Made by a program: the position numbers and the translations under genes | Part shown: one piece after another, positions 48,712-57,760 of the stretch | How the letters are laid out: each line of letters begins with the position of its first letter | Numbering within the stretch: the first letter of the stretch is position 1 | The notes under the pieces: generated by a model | What the model was told of the DNA's origin: nothing | The model's database searches: none | Seen by the model: only the letters and a program-made list of their open reading frames with translations | Origin: Chelonoidis abingdonii | Lineage: Eukaryota > Chordata > Testudines > Testudinidae | Length of the DNA: 64,000 bases | Reading direction: 5' to 3' | NCBI RefSeq assembly: GCF_003597395.2 | Contig: NC_133770.1 | Location: 293,544,253 to 293,608,252 of the forward strand

Positions 48712-50150
48712 ACATGGGTAGGGGGGAATGAGGTAGCTGCAGGGGAGAGGTGTTGAGTGGGGGAAACGAGCTAGCTGGAGGAGAGGGGTGTGTGTGTGAA
48801 GGGGGGAATAAGCTAGCTGGGGAGGCAAGAGGATGGTTGTGTGTGGAAGAAATGAGATGGGGTGGAGGTGTGTGGAGATCAGCCAGCTGACAGGAGGTGA
48901 GGTGAGGTGAGGGGTATGTCCTTGAAGGGGGGGAATGAGCCAGCTAGAGGGAGGGGCATGGGGGGTATGAGCTAGTTGAGAGGAAAGGGGTCAGTTGTGG
49001 GGAATGAGCAGGGGAGGGTGTGTGCATGTGAGTGAGGGATGAGCCAGCTGGAGAGGAGGAGAGGGGCATGCATGTGGGGAATATGAGCAGGGGAGGAGCC
49101 AACTGGAGGGGAGGGGAGGAGAGATGTGTGTGTGTGTGTGGGGGGGGGAATGAGCCAGCTAGGAGGACGAAAGGGGAGGGCTGTGGTAGGGAATGAGCCA
49201 GAAGGAAGAAGAGGGTGTGCCGGGGAGGTGTGTTTGTGGAGAAGAGCCAGCAGGGGTGTGTTAGGGTGAGACGGGGGAGGGACATGTATGTGGGGAACAA
49301 GCCAGATAAGAGGGGATGAGCCACTGGAGGTAGGGCTATGGGGGGAGGACAAGCCAGCGGCAGAGAGGGGGTGCATGTGGGGGAACGAGCCGGGGTGGGG
49401 GGACAGGGGTGTGTGCAATCGGAACAAGTGGGCAGGGGGGTTGTTTGTGTGTGTGTGAGGAAACAAGCCAGCTTAGGGGAGGGAACTGGTGTGTGTGTGG
49501 GGGAATGATCCAGGTGAGGGGAGGGAACTGGTGTCAGTGGTGTGTGTATGGGGTGGGGAATGAGCCAGCTGAGAGGAAGGGATGTGTGTATGGGGGGTGG
49601 GGGGACATGAGCCAGCTGGGGGAGGATAGGTGGAGGGGGGATGAACCAACTGCGGGGAGGGAACTGGTATGTGTGTGGGGAGGGGATGAGCCAGCTGAGA
49701 GTTGGGAATTGGTGTATGTGTGTGTGGGGGGAATGAGCCCGCTGAGGGGAAGGGATGTGTGTGTGGGGGGGAAGGGGCCAGCTGGGGGAGGATAGGTGGA
49801 GGGGGGATGAGCCAGCTGAGGGGGAGGTGTGTATGAGTTTGGGACAGAACCAGCTGGCTAGGGGGAGGTTTGTAGTGTGTGTGGGGGGGTGTGAACAAGT
49901 CAGTGATGGGGAGGGGATGAGCCAGGAGGGGGGAAATGTGTGTGGGAATAAGCCAGCAGGGGGTGGGGAGGTAGGAAGTGTATGTGGGAGGAGCGAGCTG
50001 GGGGGAAGGGTGTGTGTGTGGGGAGATAAGCCAGTTGAGGGGGAGGTGTGCCTGAGTTTGGGAGGGAACCTACTGGGGGTGTGTGTGGGAGGGGATGAAG
50101 AAGCATGTGTGCGCGTGTGTGTGAATGATGTGTTAGGGTAGTCCGAGATC
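48712..50150 (+). repeat. G-rich minisatellite upstream of the promoter
   Basis: About 1.4 kb of tandem units of roughly 40-50 bp built from 'gaatgagccagctg', a G-rich run and a (TG)n run. More than 25 units are visible with variable lengths. Some units carry (TG)7 or longer and runs of seven or more G. The strand bias is complete: G and T on the plus strand. It ends about 300 bp before the CpG promoter. Confidence 0.85.
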
Positions 50151-50154
50151 CCCC

Positions 50155-50275
50155 CCCCAACATGACGTAATGTTATTCTCTTAAACGATCCTGGATTGTT
50201 TTCAGTAGTCGCTCAGAGACTGATGCAGATTCCGGGGGACTCCAGGCAAACCCTGGAGGGTTGGCAACCCTAATA
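50155..50275 (-). mobile_element. MITE fragment, GGGTTGCCAACCCTCC type
   Basis: The minus strand starts TTAGGGTTGCCAACCCTCC and continues through 'tggagtcccccgga'. The family in reptiles has inverted ends of this type. The second end is missing or replaced by a C run at about 50152-50160. Confidence 0.55.
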
Positions 50276-50329
50276 TGTGCGCGGGGGAGGAGGGGAATGA
50301 GAGGCTGCGGGGAGGGGACGTGTGTGTGT

Positions 50330-50701
50330 GTGTAAACCCTCCTTCCCCGTCGTCTCCACCCTACCCCCCCGCTCGTGGAGGGTCTCGCCCCTCCCGCTCC
50401 GTGCGCGAGAGGGGCGATCTGGCTGCTGCGCTTGAGGGAGGAAGAAGCCCCTCTGCCTCCACGTGTGCAGGCGGCTCCGATTGGCTACGTGACCCGAGGG
50501 GGCGTGGGCAATGGGGCAGACAGCCAATCACAGGCTCGTTGCTCCGTCGAGGCGCTCTCCTCCGTCCCTCGCCCCCAATAGGGCGGCAGGGGAGCGGCGC
50601 GGGCTGAGGGGGAACGGGTGCCCGCCCCCGCTGGGGGAAGGAGGCGAGTCTGAGGGCCGCTCCCCGCGGAGCAGCGCGCGTGTCCGGCTGCCGCCGCTGC
50701 C
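50330..50701 (+). promoter_or_regulatory. CpG-rich promoter with CCAAT and GC boxes
   Basis: CpG density rises sharply from about 50330 to 50790 against a CpG-poor background. Three CCAAT boxes are visible: ATTGG at 50480-50484 (inverted), CCAAT at 50524-50528 and CCAAT at 50575-50579. The last is followed by the GC box GGGCGG at 50581-50586. TACGTGAC at about 50486-50493 resembles a CRE or E-box-like site. There is no TATA box. This is a typical housekeeping promoter. The transcription start is not fixed, but probably lies between 50590 and 50700. Confidence 0.7.
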
Positions 50702-50785
50702 ATGGAGGAGGTGCTGCCCGCGGGCTTGCTGGAGATCTGCGCGCTGGTGGGAGTCTCCGGGGAGAGGGCGAGAGACGCTTCCCAG
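50702..50785 (+). CDS. First coding exon of an unidentified host gene
   Basis: ATG at 50702 opens a 28-codon exon that ends exactly at CAG followed by the donor GTAACG (50786), phase 0. The peptide starts MEEVLPAGLLEICAL and ends in an arginine- and alanine-rich stretch. It follows a CpG promoter and has no in-frame ATG upstream in the GC-rich leader, which favours this start. The pattern 'LPxGLLExCALVG' faintly recalls the N-terminus of DENN-domain proteins of the DENND3 type, but that is a weak memory-based guess and no symbol is given. No second exon was found before 64000, so intron 1 would exceed 13 kb. A noisy inverted duplicate lies at 40233-40315. Confidence 0.6.
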
Positions 50786-50849
50786 GTAACGCCCGGGCTG
50801 GTTTGCCCGCCTGCCCCGCAGAGCAGAGCTGCGCTTCGGGTCCCGGCTG

Positions 50850-50947
50850 TATAGGGACAGTCCTGCTTTTTGGGTCTTTTTCTTGTACAGGCTCCTATTA
50901 CCCCCTACCTCCTGTCCCATTTTTTCACAGTTGCTATCTGGTCACCC
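50850..50947 (+). mobile_element. Truncated MITE, GGGTGACCAGAT family
   Basis: The internal phrase 'tatagggacagtcctg', then 'ttgggtctttttcttgtac', and the end ATCTGGTCACCC are shared with 50994-51113. The left end is missing. It starts 65 bp after the splice donor of the first exon. Confidence 0.8.
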
Positions 50948-50993
50948 AATCCTTCAGGGGCATCTCCTCCCTGAGGGGCTCAGGCTGTTTGTA

Positions 50994-51113
50994 GGGTGAC
51001 CAGATGTCCCAATTTTATAGGGACAGTCCCGATTTTGGGGTCTTTTTCTTATATAGGCTCCTATTACCCCCCCCCCCCCGTCCTGATTTTCCACACTTGC
51101 TGCCCGGTGACTC
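50994..51113 (+). mobile_element. MITE, GGGTGACCAGAT family, nearly complete
   Basis: It starts GGGTGACCAGATGTCCC after TA (50992-50993) and ends in a diverged 'cccggtgactc' before TA (51114-51115). It contains a run of about 13 C at 51066-51079. Confidence 0.8.
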
Positions 51114-51701
51114 TAGCTGCGCTGGCAGCGGCAGGCGGGGGAACCCGCTCGCCCTGCGCACCAGCACAGCCCCAGACCCCGGGGAAACCGATTTGCTGCC
51201 TGCCGGGCAGTGGGTCTGAAGGCGGTGGCCGGCCTGACAGACCGGTGTGTCCAGTCTAGCGGCGAAAACCGGCTTCCTTGTCGATGCGGTGAATGAGAGA
51301 CGAAATGTGGCCATCTGCTTTGTTAACTTCCTCCCCTGCCTCTGTTCAGACAGTGTAACCCCAGAGTGAACTCAGAAGGAGTAAGCACCATTAATCATGC
51401 GTTTGTGGGCGACAAATCTGACTCCGTTTTCTTGGCAGCTCACTGAATTTGAGCGCTAGCTTGTGCTTGTGAAATACACGGTCTGTCTAGCATGGTGGGC
51501 AGGAGAGATGAAGGGAGGGTGCTTTGCCAAAGTTTGGCTGTTACTGACTCATGACATTGCACTGGTACGTTTTGGTGCAATGGAATAACTTCAGCATGCT
51601 GCCTCAAAAATGCTTTGTGCAGCAGCATCGCAACATAACTTGATGGGTGCCTACAAAGTGACGTGGAATCCGGACATGCCACTGGTCAGAGTTTGAGATG
51701 C

Positions 51702-51784
51702 AGAATCATAGGACTGGAAGGGACCTCCAGAGGTCTTCTAGACTAGTCCTCTGCACTCAAGGCAGGACTAAATATTATCTAAAC
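51702..51784 (-). mobile_element. CR1 LINE 3' tip, antisense, left half of an inverted pair
   Basis: It starts 'agaatcataggactggaagg' and ends 'aatattatctaaac', directly before a hAT. Its mirror image follows the hAT at 52177-52262. Confidence 0.85.
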
Positions 51785-52176
51785 CAGGGATGGGCAAACT
51801 GCTGAGGCGCCCCCAGTGCCCCAACCCCCTGCCCTGATCCCTCTCCTAACGCCTCGGTCCCAGTCTGGAGCACCCTCCTGGACCCCAAATCCCTCGTCCG
51901 CAGCCCCATCCCAGAGCCTGCACCCCCATCTGGAGCCTACACCCTTTCCTGCACTCCAACCACCTGCTTCAGCCCTGATCCCCCTCCTGCCCACCGAACT
52001 CTTGGCCCCCTACACACCACGAACTCCACATTTCTGGCCCCACCTTAGATCCCGCACCCCGAGCCGGAGCCCAACCCCCCCCAAACCTCAACCCCAATTC
52101 TGTGAGAGTTCATGGCCCACCATATAGTTTCTATTCCCAGATGTGGCCCTCAGGCCAAAAAGTTTGCCCATCCCTG
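51785..52176. mobile_element. Non-autonomous hAT between inverted CR1 tips
   Basis: This 392-bp element has perfect ends CAGGGATGGGCAAACT and AGTTTGCCCATCCCTG. The core is C-rich. The 8-bp flanks ATCTAAAC and GTTTAGAT are reverse complements instead of a direct duplication, because the surrounding CR1 tips are mirrored. Confidence 0.85.
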
Positions 52177-52262
52177 GTTTAGATAATACTTAGTCCTGCC
52201 TTGAGTGTAGGGGACTAGACTAGAAGATTTCTTGAGCTCCCTTCTAGTCCTGTGGCTTGAAC
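52177..52262 (+). mobile_element. CR1 LINE 3' tip, sense, right half of an inverted pair
   Basis: It reads 'gtttagataatacttagtcc' through 'cttctagtcctgtggctt', the reverse complement of 51702-51784 with a few changes. Confidence 0.85.
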
Positions 52263-53027
52263 TTGAAATTGTTTGTGCTCATTAATGGTATCACATAAAA
52301 GGGTTATTGTTAAATTTGTTGCCACTTTTTATGGGGCATCTTTTGTTGCTTTCAGTTTATTATTTAGCCAATATTAATGAAAGATTCAAATTTTGGAGCC
52401 TTGTTTAAGGCTAATAAACATACACTTCAAAATTAGGGACATAGTGGTGTCACAAATATTGCTGCTAGATTATTTTGAATTACAGAATGTGGCTATAACA
52501 TGTAATTAAGAGATCTGTTTTGAAAGATTGAAGAAAAATTGGCCAATGTTGGAACTGAACCAACTGTAGTGTTTTGTTCATCCTGTTCTGAATCCTGTCC
52601 CTCCACAGGATGTCGAAAAGGGAGGAGGGTGGGCAGGAAGGAAGCTGTATTAGGAGTAGCTCACGGAGAAGGTATGTATTACAAATAGTAACACTGGATG
52701 CTGTTGCCATGGTAGACCTGTGATTTTTGGTTCGTTAGTAGGCAACTTAATTGGCTGAGCAGTTTTTACACTTGCAACCTTAATAATATTTGTGTGTGTT
52801 TATACTAAAGAAGAGTACATCTTCTTAAAAAAAAAAAAAAAAGTCATTTATCCTGCTAACGCTTAAGCAGATGCTTAACTATTACGAGTATTAGTAGGAA
52901 AGTCAGTCATGTCAGTGCGACTACTTGTGGTACTAAAGTTAAGCATGTACATAAGTGTTTGCAGGATCAGGACCCAAGTTCCATTGGTTTTTTATTTTTA
53001 TTTTTTTTCCCCCAGTGAGATTTATGC
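52263..53027. other. Intronic stretch, nothing recognised
   Basis: AT-rich with an A run at 52829-52845. No exon with splice signals and no repeat boundary are supported. The noisy counterpart is about 38300-39030. Confidence 0.4.
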
Positions 53028-53266
53028 TGTATCTACACTAGGAACACTTTACTGGTATAGTATACTGGCAAAGCATTCCTATTATGGAGACAGCTATACC
53101 AGCAAAACAAGTTATACTGATGAGAGTACAACTTTGCTAGTATAGCTGCATCTACGGTAGGGACTCATGCTGGCACAGCTATGTTCGTCACGTATCATTC
53201 CTCTTCACATCCCTGACTGCCATAGCTGTGCCAGCAGAAATCTGTAATGTAGACCTGTCCCTCAGC
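53028..53266. mobile_element. MITE, probable Harbinger-like, 'tgtagaC' type ends
   Basis: The left end 'ctgtatctacactagg' pairs imperfectly with the right end, which on the other strand reads 'gacaggtctacattacag'. The match continues with '.ctggtatagtata' against '.ctggcacagctat'. No clear target duplication was identified. Confidence 0.5.
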
Positions 53267-53839
53267 TCCTAATTCGCTTATGCACTTGAAAATTTTACCT
53301 GAATTTTTTTTCATTTTGTTTAATATTTATTGGATTCCAAATCAAATATATACCAATGTGAGAAAATAGATGCTGCAGCCAAAGTCAGGTGGGCCAAGGT
53401 ATATTATGTGTTATCTGATAGAAAACTGTCACAAATGTTGTACAGCAATAAAAGCACCAGTGTAGGTTACAGTGTAAGATCCAGAATGTGTATATAAAAA
53501 AAAAAAAATCTTTTGCTTTTACATTCAGTGATGGGATAGATTTAAATGTAGTATATATGGCAAGGAGAATTGTAACTGTTTTAATTAAATGTGATATTGG
53601 AGCTTGTAATGTTTTACTATTTGTTATGGGCATGTGTGTTTTCAGTTCTAAACAAAAAGTGCAAGGTAAAAACATGTCCTCCCATGAAAGATTCCAATAT
53701 GAGGCCCCAATCATCAAGCTGATTTCAGTGATGACTGGGACTTAAAAGATGACAGAGCTCACTGGAAAACCATAACTTGAGGATATGATAATTTTTCCCA
53801 TTGTTATGCTTTTGTTTTTATATGATGTGTTTGTTTAAG

Positions 53840-53937
53840 AGACCAGGTGGATGAGGTGATATCTTTTATTGGACCAACTTTTGTTGGTGAAGGAGACAAG
53901 CTTTCATGCTTGCACAGAGCTCTTCTCCAGGTTCATT
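53840..53937 (-). mobile_element. PLE terminal fragment, second subfamily
   Basis: It is the same terminal sequence as at 12085-12190, in the same orientation: 'atcttttattggaccaactt' and 'acagagctcttctcc'. On the minus strand the hammerhead-like core reads CTGGAGA, with A6 mutated, although GAAA is kept. The noisy inverted counterpart is at about 37430-37525. Confidence 0.8.
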
Positions 53938-55007
53938 TATTTAATACAATTTTATAGGTTCTCAGTGAATTTAAGTGAGGTCCTCTTGAATTTTCATTTA
54001 TTTAATGAAAGTAGTGCAATACTTTGCACTTCTTCTGATGTTGCAAATTATGGGACAGTACTGTGTGTTAAAATTTTAAGTTTTGCTAAGCAAGGAAGTA
54101 GTGGGCTTGATTTACAAAAAGAAAATCCACTAGAAGTAGGGGGAAGTTATGGATTTCATAAGATAAAGCCACAGAAATGGATAGCAGAAGTTGAAGAGGT
54201 AGAATTCTTCCTGGTCTAGGGCCAGGTATATTTAAACTTTTCTATCTTAATATTTTATTTATAACAGAACAACTAAAACCAGTCACATTTTCTGTAATAC
54301 TTATCAAAAATATATAAATCTACAAAAACTTTCTCCAAAAAACACACACTTCTTTTTCTAAACAGATTTTTGAGAGAGAAATGAAATTTTGAGAAAGCAG
54401 TTAACTTACTGTACAGTAATTGTCTAGGAAGAACTTGCATACCCTGCCGCCTTCCCCACAAGAGTCTATGTATCTTTGTTGAAGCACTCAGGAATCCCCA
54501 TTGTGCTTTCTATTACTCATCTTTGAAGTTATGGTGATTATTTTGCTGAAGCAAGATGCTAGCGTTTCTGGGTTGTCTGGAGAGTGAACTGTTGAGCAAC
54601 AAGAGGCACTTTCTCTTCCCAGGGCCTGAGTATGCTATTTCCAAAACATTGTTCAGCATCTGGCAAGTGAGATAATGTGACTTTGAATAAATCGATAAAA
54701 TGTTTATCTATTACATAGAATGTGTTCTGGCAAAATATTGGTAGTTGTGACTTTGCTGCTCGCAGGTCATCAGATCTGGCACATTGTTATTGGAATGGCA
54801 TCTTATATTAATGGCATGTCAATAGAAGAATCCTAATAGTTCCTTTTACTGTACTGGATTAAAATGAGCTAAGTGTCCAATGTGGAAGCAGTGATGCTGT
54901 AATAATGTAAACAGGAGTATTGTTCAGTTTATAATGTGTATTCTGGTATAAACATTTGAAAATAAACACGTAAGTACTGTTAAAATAACATTGAAGGATG
55001 ATACTTG
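53938..55007. other. Intronic stretch, nothing recognised
   Basis: The 116-codon frame at 53869-54219 overlaps the PLE fragment and has no family features. Clean sequence to 54653 is mirrored by the noisy block starting at 36759. From 54654 on it is unique in this window. Confidence 0.4.
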
Positions 55008-55935
55008 TGTCATAAGTAGATAGGTAAGGTAAGGGTTAAGTTTCTTTTACCTGGAAAGGGTAACCCAACACCTGACCAGAGGACCAATCAAAGAACTGGA
55101 TTGTTTAAAAGTCAGGGGCGGGAATTTATATACTCTGTGTCTTTTTTGTTTTTCTCGGCTGTGAGTAAACAAGGTTTCCTCCTAACTCCATCTTATCTCA
55201 AATATCCTACCAAAAGTCTGTGAGTACAAAGGGAAACAAAGTAATTCGGCTATGAGGAGCTTTGTGTTGTATTTCCAGATGTGGATTGCTGGGTCTTTGT
55301 TGCTTCCTCGGCTGTGAGGGACAAGCTATCTTGCTGATTCCAATCTTCTTCTCATTCTACTAAGGGGCAGTGAGTACAAAACGGGAACAAAGTAAAATCG
55401 GCTATGATATGCTTTGCTTTGTACTTACTGTGTGTGATTGCTGGTCTATTTAAATTGGCTATTTTTTAAATCAGACTGGGTTATTCAGATTTTCTTAAGT
55501 AGGAGCCTGTATAAATGTTTATGCAAGTCATTAGTCTGTATTGTCTCTTTTTCTATATAAAGCTTTCTTTTTTCAAAACTTGTGGAAGTTTCTTTTTCTA
55601 GTAAGGCAGAGAAATTGAAACCTCTGTATCAGGTATCTGTCCCCCTCACGGGAAGGCAGGCACGGGGAAAGGCAAAGCCAAGCTGTTGGTATTTTGCATC
55701 TCAATTGTCCTGAGGGAAGAACGCTTATCTCTTGGGAAGCAGAGAAACAGGTTATCTGGAGGTCCCCCCAGGGGAGGGTTGGGGACACCAGAGAGAGGAA
55801 AGGGGGGTCAGGCCCTATCAATTCCTGACCTGGTGGCAGCCTATCAGATCTAAGCTGGAGATTAAGCTTAGAGGACTTCATGCGAGTACCTTATATCTGA
55901 ACTCTAATGTTCAAATCGAGGAATATTATTTGACA
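55008..55935. mobile_element. Solo LTR, 928 bp, 5-bp TSD ACTTG
   Basis: It starts TGTCATAAG and ends TGACA, so the ends are inverted TGTCA/TGACA. It is flanked by identical ACTTG at 55003-55007 and 55936-55940. A TATA-like 'atttatatactc' lies near 55126. An internal phrase around 'tgtgagtacaaa.cgggaac' is repeated (about 55220 and 55370). No coding region or second LTR is present, so this is a solo LTR of a gypsy-type or retrovirus-type element. Confidence 0.85.
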
Positions 55936-56109
55936 ACTTGATACTCTCATCGCATGCAATAGTTCACTTCATAGAGGGTCAGTTTGGGAACTGGGCTCTG
56001 TGCCTCGCTCCTGTGGAGGCAGAAACTGAGAGTATAGCTGAAGAATACACAAGGGATGATCCATTAGCTAGCGTATTAGCCCAGATTTTGGAGACCCTGG
56101 GTTCAATTA

Positions 56110-56285
56110 TTTACACCCCCACAGCCTTTCCTGTATGACCTTGGGGAAGTTACTTGGTTGATCCGTGCCTCAATTTCCCCATTTGTAAAATGGAGTTAGG
56201 GAAGTAGTATTGTATAATAATTGTTTTGAGGCTAAATATACAAAAGATTGTGAGGTGCTTAGATACATGATACCTTTTGTGGTAA
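56110..56285 (+). repeat. MIR-type SINE
   Basis: It contains 'tgaccttggggaagttactt', then 'gtgcctcaatttccccat' and 'tgtaaaatgg', followed by 'gattgtgaggtgcttagata'. This is the CORE-SINE/MIR order. It is truncated at both ends. Confidence 0.75.
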
Positions 56286-56296
56286 AAGAAGTCAGG

Positions 56297-57080
56297 TGTG
56301 ACAGATGGCAATATCCTGGACAAACCTGATTGAATTGAGTTTAATATGTTTGGGGTCCAATGTATTAAAATGCAGTTGCTTATGTGTTATTGTGAGATCA
56401 TATGTAATTCATGTAGGAGGATGGGGTGTGCTAATGTAATTCCTCTGGTTATCAGCCCTGTAGAAGTTTGCGTATATGCCTTCAAACTGGATTCTCCAGT
56501 GACCGTCAGACAAAGAAAAGATTTTTAAACAGGCTCAGGGCTTTCTGTTATGATCCAGCAAATGGACAGGACCTCCAGTCCATGGAGGGCCCCAATCCTT
56601 AGAGAAGAGTTGGAAGGACTGACACAGACCAGAACACTTATGATCTCTGGTAAGCTTATTAGCATGCATGTAGGTTTTTTATTGTTATGTTTTGTCTGTA
56701 GTGCTTTTACCTTAAGAATAAAATGTTTGCTTAGGAAGAACTGTGTGGTAGCTGATAACTAAGGACAGTTACACTGTGTGTGGTGTCTGAGGGGAGAATC
56801 AAGCAGGCCTATTTATACAGACTCACTTTTGCTGAGAATAACGCACTGAAGACAGGGAACGGTTCATGCTGGAGATACCTGTGTGTCTCTTCCCTTCTGA
56901 CCAGGGTCTCCACCCAAGAAAGGCAACAGCTTGGAGCTGGAAGCCTGAGAATGGGTACCAGTACTGACCCAATAATGGAAGACATAGATGCAGTTGCCCT
57001 GAACTGTGCTGGTAAGTACTTAAGAGATCATGTGGCTGATACAGGAGCACCTGACTCCAGAGGGCACTGGATCTAGGCTT
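56297..57080. mobile_element. LTR-like element, boundaries not closed
   Basis: It starts TGTGACAGATGG directly after the MIR. The style resembles the TGTGAC starts of the other LTR-like elements, with AATAAA near 56717. No matching right end or duplicated target was found, so the right boundary is arbitrary. The frame at 56780-57076 (98 codons) is not supported as coding. Confidence 0.35.
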
Positions 57081-57246
57081 CTTTAGTAGCGTGGTTACGG
57101 CAACGTGACGCTGGGGTTTGTTGCATGGATTAGATAAAACTTCTAGGATGTTATCACAGGTTACTTTATTGATTACGTTTTTGAAAAACCCTTGATGGTC
57201 TGCCAGAGGGCATCAAATGTCATTGTTGACAGGAGTTGTCACTCAG

Positions 57247-57492
57247 ATGTAAAAGCTGCAAAGAATCCTGTGGCACCTTATAGACTAACAGACGTTTTGG
57301 AGCATGAGCTTTCGTGGGTGAATACCCACTTCGTCAGATGCATGTAGATGCATGCATGTAGTGCATGCATCTGACAAAGTGGGTATTCACCCATGAAAGC
57401 TCATGCTCCAAAACGTCTGTTAGTCTATAAGGTGCCAAAGGATTTTTTGCTGCTTTTACAGATCCAGACTAACACGGCTACCCCTCTGATAC
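57247..57492. mobile_element. Head-to-head PLE end pair (palindrome), 9-bp TSD
   Basis: Two terminal PLE segments lie in opposite orientation, 57251-57346 (minus) and 57362-57492 (plus), joined by a short 'atgcatg'-rich centre. The whole block is flanked by GTCACTCAG at 57238-57246 and 57493-57501, so it inserted as one unit. The left half lacks the last 35 or so bases present in the right half. Confidence 0.88.
57302..57337 (-). ncRNA. Hammerhead-like core in the PLE palindrome
   Basis: On the minus strand: CTGACGA (57337-57331; the seventh core position is allowed to vary), stem GTGGGT/ACCCAC, GAAA (57313-57310), then GC-TCAT-GC-TC. The facing plus-strand copy has CTGACAA, with the G8 equivalent lost. 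Helix I pairing is poor, as at 32211. Confidence 0.5.
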
Positions 57493-57611
57493 GTCACTCA
57501 GGTGGTGGCTCTCATGTTTGGTTGTTAAAAGTCTAAACCTTTTTCTTCTTACGACAAAGCATGATCAAAAGGGAACAGAGAAAAGAATAGCAACAGGTAG
57601 GTGAATGTAGT

Positions 57612-57760
57612 CAGGGCCAGATTAATCTTTTGTGGGCCCAGCACCAAACATATTTGTGGGCCCCTATGTAGTCATTATGGGCCCCTTCTGAGCGTGGGCC
57701 TGTGTGGCGTTGCTGTTGGCACCATAGTAAACCCAGTACTGAATCTCAGAGACACTTTTC
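57612..57760 (+). mobile_element. hAT-like element, left end only
   Basis: It starts CAGGGCCAGATTAATC and continues with repeated 'gtgggccc' blocks. The phrase 'ggccccttctgagcgtg' plus 'taaacccagtactgaat' recurs at 63146-63225. No right end was found, and the extent is uncertain. Confidence 0.55.
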
